A stretch of DNA of 31,324 nucleotides from a virus. Of this stretch, positions 14,164-20,786 are shown piece by piece; within the stretch, counting starts at the first letter, position 1; each line of letters opens with the position of its first letter. The position numbers and the translations under genes are program-made. A model generated the notes under the pieces. The model searched no databases, was not told the origin of the DNA, and was given only the letters and a program-made list of their open reading frames with translations. The stretch spans positions 1 to 31,324 of IMG/VR virus record IMGVR_UViG_3300034523_000293, one strand, 5' to 3'.

Positions 14164-14492
14164 GGCAGCAACACCCGCAGCAGGGTTGGGCCCACCATTT
14201 GCAAAATGGCCCACAGGGTGCTGGCGATCGCCAACGCCCAGGTGATTTTCTTGCCGATATCGGAAACCACAACGGTCAGTTTTTGCTGGCCCTCGTTGAG
14301 CTGCGACAGCTGCCCCGACATGTGCTCAAACTGCTGCTCAAGCTTGGTAACGCGGGTGGGCACGGTTCCGTGGTGCCGCTCCAGTTCGCTCACGCGGTAC
14401 TCGATCAACATCACGTCACGCTCGATCCGACCGGTGCGTGTAACGTCCGCACCTGGATCAGTTAGGGGCTGCTGCTGCAGCGTCGTGGACAT
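14160..14492 (-). CDS. coiled-coil protein with C-terminal membrane helix, putative holin-like
   Basis: A 110-residue protein placed directly before the endolysin. The ATG at 14492 overlaps the zinc-finger gene's stop (ATGA), so the longer frame up to 14534 is not used. Residues about 25-80 form a probable coiled coil (ELERHH, VTKLEQQFEHMSGQLSQL). Residues about 83-108 form one hydrophobic helix (ITWALAIASTLWAILQMVG). This layout resembles the XhlA-type accessory proteins of phage lysis systems, and the position is right for a holin or pinholin. With a SAR endolysin, a small membrane protein that collapses the membrane potential would suffice. Function is inferred from topology and context. 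Confidence 0.62.
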   Translation of the reverse strand: MSTTLQQQPLTDPGADVTRTGRIERDVMLIEYRVSELERHHGTVPTRVTKLEQQFEHMSGQLSQLNEGQQKLTVVVSDIGKKITWALAIASTLWAILQMVGPTLLRVLLP

Positions 14493-14701
14493 CAGCGGTT
14501 TCCTTGCTCTACAAGCGTCTGGCAAGGCACGCAACGCCGGATCCCGCCCAGCGCCTGGCGCTTTTCAGGGATCGGTTTGTCGCAGTCCTCACAATGGGTG
14601 CGGCTTGGCCCGGACGGGCGCGCGCTGGCGAGCTGTGCAGCGATAGCCAGGTCACGCTGCCGTTGCTCCAACGCCTGGGCGCGATCGAAGGGGCAAACCA
14701 T
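14492..14701 (-). CDS. TraR/DksA family zinc-finger protein
   Basis: A 69-residue protein with a four-Cys zinc finger, Cys37-x2-Cys40 and Cys57-x2-Cys60, spaced as in the TraR/DksA C4 family. A basic/acidic helix precedes it (residues 7-25). Phage members of about 70-75 residues, such as P2 orf82, occur in this same late-operon region. By family, they may bind the RNA polymerase secondary channel without ppGpp and shift host transcription; this is not shown for the present protein. Its ATG overlaps the last base of the tube gene's stop (TGATG). Confidence 0.82.
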   Translation of the reverse strand: MVCPFDRAQALEQRQRDLAIAAQLASARPSGPSRTHCEDCDKPIPEKRQALGGIRRCVPCQTLVEQGNR

Positions 14702-15153
14702 CAGGTCAGGCCCTCGATCTCAGCAGCGGACAGGTAAGGCACGCCGTTGATCTTGATGAAGTCCGGACTGGTGACGTCGAACGGCACCTTGTGTTTGTTC
14801 TTCTCGCCGCCCTTCTGGTCGACGCTGAGCAAGCTGGAGATACGGACCTTGCAGCCGAACGCTTCGACACGCAGTTCCTCGTCGCCGGCCTTGGCGAAGA
14901 ACACGATGTCGAACGGCTCCAGCTCGCGGAAACTGCCGGCGCTCTTGGCCTGCTCGATCAGCAGATTGAAGTTGGTGGTGTCCAGCTCCAGTTCGCCCGC
15001 TGCGGCCACGTCGCCGTCGACGTGCCCGTTGGGCACGCCCTTGGTCTGGGCCACGGTGCTGTTGTCGGTGATGTCCAGGGTGCCGGTCTCGACGTGAACG
15101 AGCAGGTCGCCCAGGTTCACGTCGAAGTTCTTGCCGCCAATCTTTGCAGCCAT
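14701..15153 (-). CDS. tail tube protein (DUF2597-like)
   Basis: A 150-residue protein directly after the sheath gene, the place of the tail tube subunit in contractile phages. It is beta-rich with alternating short strands (GKNFDVNLGDLLVHVETGTL, then DITDNSTVAQTKGVPNG), and the length is close to P2 gpFII (172) and HP1-type tubes. The wording matches the DUF2597 family seen in Pseudomonas and HP1-type phages. It would stack in hexameric rings inside the sheath. The start at 15153 is separated from the sheath stop by 6 bases. Confidence 0.75.
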   Translation of the reverse strand: MAAKIGGKNFDVNLGDLLVHVETGTLDITDNSTVAQTKGVPNGHVDGDVAAAGELELDTTNFNLLIEQAKSAGSFRELEPFDIVFFAKAGDEELRVEAFGCKVRISSLLSVDQKGGEKNKHKVPFDVTSPDFIKINGVPYLSAAEIEGLT

Positions 15154-15159
15154 CAGGTG

Positions 15160-16278
15160 TTACTCCGCGTCGGGGGTCGAAAGGTCCAGCGCGATGTTCG
15201 CGACCAGTTCTTTCGGGCAGTTAAGGGGGGTGAGCTTGATGTACGCCTCCACGGAGGTTTTGCTCTTCCAGGTCAGCACGATGTCGCCGTCTTTGGGCTG
15301 CTCGATGTCGCCCGGGAAGACCTGGCCAGCGAAAGTGGTGGACTTGGCCATCGCACGCAGCGGGGCCATCAGCGCACTGATGTTCACCGCCATGCTGTTG
15401 GCCGAGTTGTTCAGCCGGCGATCGGCAACACGGCGAATCAGCAACGGACGGATGGCACGGGCGGCCTTGTCAGTGATGCGCAGGTATTCGATGACCTTGA
15501 AGTCGCTGTCGGGGCTGTCCAGCATGTTGCCGTCGCCGAAAAACACGCCCGGGTAACCCACGTAGGTCTGGGTCACGGTGAAGCGCGCTGCGTCCAACGT
15601 GGAGCGGGTAGCGGACTGCAGCGGCACGTCTTCGGCGTCGGTTGGCGTCGGGCCCAGCCCCAGGACGGCACCGGTTGCCACGCGCATCGGGCTGTCCGCC
15701 ACGCTCACGGAGGCGTCGGCTAAGCGGCCCGCCAGCACGCCCAGGTCATTGCCATGCAGTTGCGGAACGACCATCACACGAGGCGCCGAAACGTCTTTGA
15801 CCAAGGCCTTTTGTTCCAGGGCGTACTCCGCCCAAGTCTGTGTGGCCTTATCAATGCCCACCGTGGCGGCGATGAAGAACGCCCGGCCGGCGTAGGTGTT
15901 TTGGATCAAAACCGCCGCGTCGTTCATCGCAGTGAGTTCGGCGGCCGTGGTCACCGGCGTAGTGATGGCCACCGCTTCAAATTCATAGCCAGCCTGCAGG
16001 GCCTTGGTCAGTGCAAGCTGCCAAGTCCCTTCGGTGGCCAGCGGCGCAGCCAGGCAGGCCCAGCTGTCACCGCCATTGGCGCGTGCAGCGATGAGCTGGG
16101 TTTTCAGCTCGCTTTCAGCAGCGCCCAGCTCAATGTCAAAATCGCTGTCGGTATTGAGCGGGAGCAGCCCGCCGGCGTTTTTGGCCGCTGGGCCGATGTA
16201 CAGGAAGTAACGTTCGATCCCCGTCACGGCACCTTGGCCGAGATTGAGGTTGCGAACTTTGACTGTGCCGAGTGCCAT
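15160..16278 (-). CDS. contractile tail sheath protein (DUF2586-like)
   Basis: A 372-residue protein of the DUF2586 family, the sheath of HP1/K139-type tails. The N-terminus (VRNLNLGQGAVTGIERYFLYIG) and the C-terminal part (SVEAYIKLTPLNCPKELVANI) resemble the ends by which sheath subunits mesh with neighbours. The centre contains an extended Ala-rich domain (about 80-200). The order sheath then tube, both after tail completion proteins, is the normal one. Start ATG at 16278 has a GAGG ribosome site about 12 bases upstream. It is the most highly expressed tail gene in such phages by family knowledge. Confidence 0.78.
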   Translation of the reverse strand: MALGTVKVRNLNLGQGAVTGIERYFLYIGPAAKNAGGLLPLNTDSDFDIELGAAESELKTQLIAARANGGDSWACLAAPLATEGTWQLALTKALQAGYEFEAVAITTPVTTAAELTAMNDAAVLIQNTYAGRAFFIAATVGIDKATQTWAEYALEQKALVKDVSAPRVMVVPQLHGNDLGVLAGRLADASVSVADSPMRVATGAVLGLGPTPTDAEDVPLQSATRSTLDAARFTVTQTYVGYPGVFFGDGNMLDSPDSDFKVIEYLRITDKAARAIRPLLIRRVADRRLNNSANSMAVNISALMAPLRAMAKSTTFAGQVFPGDIEQPKDGDIVLTWKSKTSVEAYIKLTPLNCPKELVANIALDLSTPDAE

Positions 16279-16293
16279 AAAAGCAGTGCCTCG

Positions 16294-16974
16294 TTAGCGG
16301 GGTGAGTTAAGGATTTGTTGCAGCACCAGGTTCACCAGCGCGCTGGTTTCCGACTCGGTACCGGGGCCGAGAAACTGGCGCTTGGGCAGCTTGATTTCCC
16401 AGCTTTGCGCACCGGATGACTCGGACTGTTCGTCGTCCAGGATGCGGATCAGCAGACCCGCCTTGGCGTAGTTCACGTGTTCCTTGATCCACGCTACGGA
16501 CGGGCGCGTAAGGGTTTTCTTGCCCGCCTGGCGAGTCTTGAAACCGAGGCGGCGCAAACGCTTGGCCTGCTTGTCAGTCGCGGCCAGACCTTCGGGAACC
16601 TTGTTCCACTGGCGCATCTGCGCGGCGGTACGGCGCTCGGAAACCCCGTTGTGCTGCTGCGTAGCCACCCACCGAGTCAGCGCGTTGCGCCAGCCCAGTT
16701 CGGCTTCATCGGAGTTCACGCGGGTGACCTCGAGCAGCTTGCCCAGGCCGGCTTCCATCTTCTTTTTGCCCTTGCTCGACCCTTTGCGGGCCTCAAACGG
16801 CGAGCCGTCCAGGTTTTGCTGGTTGCGGATCCGCTGGCGGCTCGCGCTGCGAACGCGCTTGCTGACGTTGTTGAGCAGACGCCGGCGCAGTTGAGGCGGC
16901 AGATTGAGCAGCGCCAGCTGTTCTTCAGCACCCAGCAGGCCACGTATGTCCAGGTCGAAAGTGCTACGCGCCAC
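16294..16974 (-). CDS. phage virion morphogenesis protein (gpS-like tail completion)
   Basis: A 226-residue basic protein of the P2 gpS / virion morphogenesis family, acting at the neck where head and tail join. The sequence is rich in Arg and Lys, with a KRVRSASRQRIRNQQNLDGS segment near 39-58 and a KGSSKGKKKM stretch near 65-74, matching the family core (DGSPF is its best-conserved part). P2 gpS is about 150 residues, so this form has an additional C-terminal region. Start is GTG at 16974, overlapping the upstream gpR-like gene by 11 bases, so no ATG is needed. Confidence 0.8.
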   Translation of the reverse strand: MARSTFDLDIRGLLGAEEQLALLNLPPQLRRRLLNNVSKRVRSASRQRIRNQQNLDGSPFEARKGSSKGKKKMEAGLGKLLEVTRVNSDEAELGWRNALTRWVATQQHNGVSERRTAAQMRQWNKVPEGLAATDKQAKRLRRLGFKTRQAGKKTLTRPSVAWIKEHVNYAKAGLLIRILDDEQSESSGAQSWEIKLPKRQFLGPGTESETSALVNLVLQQILNSPR

Positions 16975-17407
16975 GGCCGGTCACCTCGCCCTTCTCGGCC
17001 ACCCACAGCTCAAACGGTACGAATGCCCAGGTCTGACCAAAGGCCTCGATCTCGCCGGCTGGATCCTCGGTGAGGTACTGCGGCTCGCTGAACTGCAGCT
17101 TGACGTCGACGTCGGCCAGATCGTTGTCGAGCATGGTCACGTCGAACACGACACTGGGCAGCCCGTCGCGGTCCTGGTCGTGGTTTTCCAGCCAGCTACC
17201 GACCAAGGCCATCAGCCGCGCCGGATGATCGGCGAACCGCTCGATCACGATGGTCGCGCTGTAGTTCATGTCACCCATGCGCATGCCCTGGACGTCCGGC
17301 TTCCAGATCAATTCCAACTGCACCTGGTCAGTCCAGCTATCGAGCTGTTCCGGCGCGACCAGGTTGCGATCGAGCAGGTAGCGGGTCAGGGTCTGGAGCT
17401 TGATCAC
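16964..17407 (-). CDS. tail completion protein R-like
   Basis: A 147-residue protein of the P2 gpR type. It begins MIKLQTLTRYLLDRNLV and has a central acidic stretch (NHDQDRDGLPSVVFDVTMLDNDLADVDVKLQF region), as in the P2 R family, whose members start with a short LxxLRxxL-type helix. It works with gpS to finish the tail so that it can join the head. The start is GTG at 17407 (GTGA overlap with the gpL stop). Confidence 0.75.
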   Translation of the reverse strand: MIKLQTLTRYLLDRNLVAPEQLDSWTDQVQLELIWKPDVQGMRMGDMNYSATIVIERFADHPARLMALVGSWLENHDQDRDGLPSVVFDVTMLDNDLADVDVKLQFSEPQYLTEDPAGEIEAFGQTWAFVPFELWVAEKGEVTGRGA

Positions 17408-17865
17408 AGCAGCGCCGCCGTGATGCGGCCACGGCCCTGGAGCGACCGCACAGCGGCCTGGCTAAAGGCGAGGAAGGTTTCGCCGCGTTCCGGGGCTTCC
17501 TTGCCGGTGTTTTCGGCCAAATCTCGGCGAGTAACCGTGGCAAATTGGGTCAGCAGGCTGGCCTTGGCGCGGGTATAGACGGCGCGTTTGTACAGCGCCA
17601 CTTGATGGGTGCGCTCCGGCAAGACGGTGGTGTCTGCAGACTCAACGCTTGACACGCCAGCGCCCTGCCAGCGCGCTTTGCACTTCGCCAGATCGAGGTT
17701 CACCTCGTGCATGGCGGTGTTTAGGTCAGTGGCCAGCATGTCAACCAGGTACTCCGCCGGCAGGCGGTAACTCTTCTGGAACTCGGACGCAGAGAGGTCC
17801 GGCCAAAAGCCGTCATTCTTGATGCCTTGCTCCACAAAAGTGGTGGGTTTGCCTGAAAAGCTCAT
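17404..17865 (-). CDS. head completion/stabilisation protein L-like
   Basis: A 153-residue head-completion protein of the P2 gpL family, which stabilises the filled capsid at the portal vertex. Visible family features are the FWPDLSASEFQKSYRLP beginning (about 21-37), the YLVDMLATDLNTAMHEVNLDLAKCKARWQ region and a C-terminal helix (RGETFLAFSQAAVRSLQGRG). Length is close to P2 gpL (169). A gap of 96 bases separates it from the small terminase gene, the largest gap inside the head-gene part of the operon. I see no gene in it; it has only a GC-rich CCCC-GCT-GGGG hairpin near 17941-17951. Confidence 0.8.
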   Translation of the reverse strand: MSFSGKPTTFVEQGIKNDGFWPDLSASEFQKSYRLPAEYLVDMLATDLNTAMHEVNLDLAKCKARWQGAGVSSVESADTTVLPERTHQVALYKRAVYTRAKASLLTQFATVTRRDLAENTGKEAPERGETFLAFSQAAVRSLQGRGRITAALL

Positions 17866-17961
17866 GCTGACCGCTCAAATAGGGCGGGGAGCCTGTTTTC
17901 AGTGGGACGGTCCATAAATGGGCGGCTCACTTCCACAGGTCCCCGCTGGGGGGGTAGTCGG

Positions 17962-18687
17962 TTACTCGGTGGCCGGGTTAGCGGCCGCTTGTTTTGCCAG
18001 GGCCTTGCGGACCTTTTCGATGCGGGTGTCGTTGCCGGCCTGGGCGTACAGCTCCGTTGAGCGCTCCAGGTGCTTGAGTGCGACCTCAAACTGCCCTGCC
18101 TCCATGGCGCGCATACCGATCAACTTGTGGTACTTGCTCGGGATCTGCTCCGTCAGTTGCCACTTACCGTCAACCAGGGGCAGCAGGTCAGAGAGGTAAG
18201 GCTCTGGGCTGCGGTTGGCTTTGTATTCGGCGTAGGCCCACTCACATACGACGTCAGCTACAAAGGTCTGTAGATCCCGGCGTCTGAAGCGCTCCGGCAT
18301 CGGCTGGCCCTGCTCCATCAGGAAGTCGGCCAGCTCCAGGGCGTCATCGAACTGGGCCGTATCGAACAGCCAGACCATGACCTGCACCGCAACACGGTTC
18401 GGGAAGTTCAGCCCCGATTCGCAATAACGCTGGACGTACTCCTGATACTTGGGCAGCAGCTCTTCGCGCTTGAGCGACTGTTTGCTGGCCAGGTTCTTGA
18501 GGTCGCTCAGTCGCGCCAGGTCCTGGTCCAGCGCGGCTTCCTGCAGCAGCAGGTGCTTGCGCGCATTGGCCGGGCTGCTCAGGGCTTCCGCTGGCGAGTA
18601 AGGCAAAGCTGCGGAGACGGCTGCCGCCACAACGGCAGCGCCTCCCATGGCGATGGTGCGGCGCTTATGCGCCAGGGCCAGACTCAC
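17962..18687 (-). CDS. terminase small subunit (gpM-like)
   Basis: A 241-residue protein of the P2 gpM type (terminase endonuclease/small subunit), which recognises the packaging site on phage DNA. A hydrophobic Ala-rich N-terminus (GGAAVVAAAVSAALPYSP, about 15-32) precedes long helices and the FRRRDLQTFVADVVCEWAYAEYK segment near 138-160, the most conserved part of the family. The C-terminus is a helical ERSTELYAQAGNDTRIEKV-type repeat. P2 gpM has 247 residues. Start is GTG at 18687, overlapping the capsid stop (GTGA); an ATG at 18648 would give a shorter protein. Confidence 0.85.
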   Translation of the reverse strand: MSLALAHKRRTIAMGGAAVVAAAVSAALPYSPAEALSSPANARKHLLLQEAALDQDLARLSDLKNLASKQSLKREELLPKYQEYVQRYCESGLNFPNRVAVQVMVWLFDTAQFDDALELADFLMEQGQPMPERFRRRDLQTFVADVVCEWAYAEYKANRSPEPYLSDLLPLVDGKWQLTEQIPSKYHKLIGMRAMEAGQFEVALKHLERSTELYAQAGNDTRIEKVRKALAKQAAANPATE

Positions 18688-19703
18688 GCAACCAGCTCCA
18701 CGTTTTCGGTCATGGCGAACTTTTCCAGCTGCTCGATCACATAACCTTCGTTGCGGCTGTTGTAGTCCTCGACGCGGGAGCGCTTCGGATTATCGATGGT
18801 CTGCTTACGCCAGCTGGAGTCCTGGAAGTAGATCGACAGGTTGTCCCAACTGGTGACGACCACGCCGTTGACCGGGAAGAACGGCACGCTGAAGCTCGGC
18901 AAGCCGCCATAGGTGGCGATTACCTGGGCTTCTTCGATGCGCTCTTTTTCGGTAGGGGTGTCGCCCTGCTTCGAATATAGCTTGGCCTTGTCAGCAGCCA
19001 GCAGGTCGGTACCGATGATCGCGATCAGGTCGCCGGCATCGCGCAGACGCTCGTCCACCAGTTGCTTGGTGTCGTGTACCAGGGCGTCGAGGTTGGCGTA
19101 GTCGCCACCGGCGCCGAGGGTGACCTTACCAGCCACTTTGCCTTCCTTGAGGACTTGGGCCGGGATCTGCTCGCGGGCCTGTTGCAGCCAACCCTTGTTG
19201 ACGTCCTGCAGCATCGGATACAGGGCAATATCGGTCTGCACTGCAGCATGGGTGCCGTGGAAGCCAACCATAATGCGGTCCAGCGCGATCTGCTTTTGCA
19301 CAGCAGCGGAATAGCGCTGATGGAAGTCCGGGAACTTGGCCCAGGCATCGATTTTGGCGTACGGCAAGCCCACGTCGGATTCGGTCGACGACAGCTCGTA
19401 GGTGTCCTGATCCAGCGACGACGCATCTTTGGCTTCGCGATCGGTGGTCTTGGTGTTGGTGCGGCCTGTGACCGGACCCGACACGCCAATGAAGACCTTC
19501 TGGCCTTTGATCTCGGTCACCGGAATGACGTTGATCCGCTCCAGGAAGTCCGACTTAGCTGTGATGGCGTCGTTCAGCTCCTGGGCAATAGTCGGATCGA
19601 CGCTGAACATCTTGGTAGCCAGGTCGACGCCATAGCTTTCCGCGATGGCGACCTGCAGTTCTGCGAACATTTGGGCGCCAAAGGCGCTCAGGGAGTAAGC
19701 CAT
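18684..19703 (-). CDS. major capsid protein (P2 gpN family)
   Basis: A 339-residue major capsid protein of the P2 gpN family (P2 N has 357). Matching features are the SVDPTIAQELNDAITAKSDFLERINVIPVTEIKGQKV region at about 33-72 and the conserved C-terminal NGVVVTSWDNLSIYFQDSSWRK region (start near 286). In P2 the N-terminus is removed by the scaffold protease during maturation, and the 307-residue-type mature form builds the T=7 shell. The scaffold gene lies one base upstream (19705), and the small terminase follows with a 4-base overlap, as in P2. Confidence 0.92.
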   Translation of the reverse strand: MAYSLSAFGAQMFAELQVAIAESYGVDLATKMFSVDPTIAQELNDAITAKSDFLERINVIPVTEIKGQKVFIGVSGPVTGRTNTKTTDREAKDASSLDQDTYELSSTESDVGLPYAKIDAWAKFPDFHQRYSAAVQKQIALDRIMVGFHGTHAAVQTDIALYPMLQDVNKGWLQQAREQIPAQVLKEGKVAGKVTLGAGGDYANLDALVHDTKQLVDERLRDAGDLIAIIGTDLLAADKAKLYSKQGDTPTEKERIEEAQVIATYGGLPSFSVPFFPVNGVVVTSWDNLSIYFQDSSWRKQTIDNPKRSRVEDYNSRNEGYVIEQLEKFAMTENVELVA

Positions 19704-19704
19704 G

Positions 19705-20625
19705 TCAGAGCACCCGCTTCTTGGTAGTGGCTACCGGGCCGGGATTGCGCGGCAACTGGCGACCGGTTGAGTTGTTCTGCAGGGCGCTGAACTGCTTCTG
19801 CAGCGCATCCAGCTTGGCAAGTACGGACTGATTGCCCTTGCCCTTGCGGCGGAATTCCCGCTCTTCCTCGGCGGTGGCCACGATGTCGTCGACGGCCGTG
19901 CTGACGTCATCGATCAGGTCTTGATCGGGCTCAGGTGCATCGGCGGCGGCAGGCTCAATGACGGCTTGAAGGCCGGCAGCGACAACCAGCAGCTGCGCCA
20001 CCAGGGCCGTCAAAGCCGTTGCTGTAGCTTCATCCATTGGGGGTTTGCTCTCTGTGTTGGGTGGAGTGGTTTCGGTGGGCAGCACTTCCGTGGCGAACCG
20101 CTTGAAAAAGCCGGTCAGGGCATTGATCAGTCCGGTTTCGGCGGTGGGTTGGCTGTCGTCCTGCAGGCGGCCGAGTTCGACCGAGGCGGCGTAATAGGAA
20201 GCGCGGGTGTTCTGGTGCGAGAAATACAGTTCCTGGGTACCGACGCTGGCCGGCTGGTCAGTAACGCCCATTCCTGTCAGGTAGGCTTTGCCTTTGCCAC
20301 GGAAGTCCGGGGTGATCTCAATGCTGGTGAACAGCTTCTGGCCCTGGTCATTCAGGTACAGCAGGCGGTCGTTGGGCTTCAACTGCGCTTCCAACGCCAC
20401 TTCGCCCGGCTCCAGGTCTTCGGCTTCTTCCACCAGGCGTACCGCGTAAACGGTGCCGTGGGAGCCTGGCCAGCGTTCGTGGTCGCACCAGATCACCGCC
20501 GTGTAGAACGACGGCTTGTAGGTTTCAGCGATATCGCGCAGTTCCTGGGGAAGGATCACGCGCCCATCAACGGTGGCTCCGCTGGTGGCGACACGTTTCC
20601 AGAACGATACAAGGGAACGGGGCAT
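19705..20625 (-). CDS. capsid scaffolding protein / prohead protease (gpO-like)
   Basis: A 306-residue scaffold with an N-terminal serine-type autoprotease, as in P2 gpO (284 residues). Candidate catalytic residues fit P2: Asp20 in VDGRVILP, His49 in WCDHERW and Ser101 in FTSIEITPDF. The middle (about 165-240) is an Ala/Glu/Pro-rich stretch. The C-terminus has a coiled coil (about 265-285, VLAKLDALQKQFSALQ). The frame is open to a TTG at 20643, but the ATG at 20625 better matches the family start (PRSLVSFWKRVATSG) and was chosen. It is the first gene of the leftward late operon. Confidence 0.85.
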   Translation of the reverse strand: MPRSLVSFWKRVATSGATVDGRVILPQELRDIAETYKPSFYTAVIWCDHERWPGSHGTVYAVRLVEEAEDLEPGEVALEAQLKPNDRLLYLNDQGQKLFTSIEITPDFRGKGKAYLTGMGVTDQPASVGTQELYFSHQNTRASYYAASVELGRLQDDSQPTAETGLINALTGFFKRFATEVLPTETTPPNTESKPPMDEATATALTALVAQLLVVAAGLQAVIEPAAADAPEPDQDLIDDVSTAVDDIVATAEEEREFRRKGKGNQSVLAKLDALQKQFSALQNNSTGRQLPRNPGPVATTKKRVL

Positions 20626-20786
20626 GGATTTGACTGCGCTCAATCACTGAATGAGCCGCCAAGATAGGGAGCCGTCAGCCCTCAAACAAACGGTTCAAAT
20701 GCGCGTTTCTCCTATATTTGAGATATAGGCGGATCACGGAATTTAACCCCGCGTTTCCAGCGTTTTCGCCGCATAGACTGCGGCCC
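20626..20786. promoter_or_regulatory. divergent late control region with perfect dyad
   Basis: The 161-base region separates the scaffold start (leftward) from the terminase start (rightward). CCTATAT (20711-20717) and ATATAGG (20723-20729) form a perfect 7-bp inverted repeat with a 5-base centre, AT-rich in a GC-rich neighbourhood. Such a dyad between divergent late operons is a natural binding site for the Ogr-like activator encoded at 23700. The classic P2 site TGT-N12-ACA is not present here, so the recognition sequence may differ. Promoter elements themselves were not obvious. Confidence 0.6.

Noticed and set aside
17938-17953. CCCC-GCT-GGGG hairpin after the small terminase gene as a terminator
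   Set aside because: The stem is very short, with no T-run on either strand, and the operon must be read through here for the tail genes.
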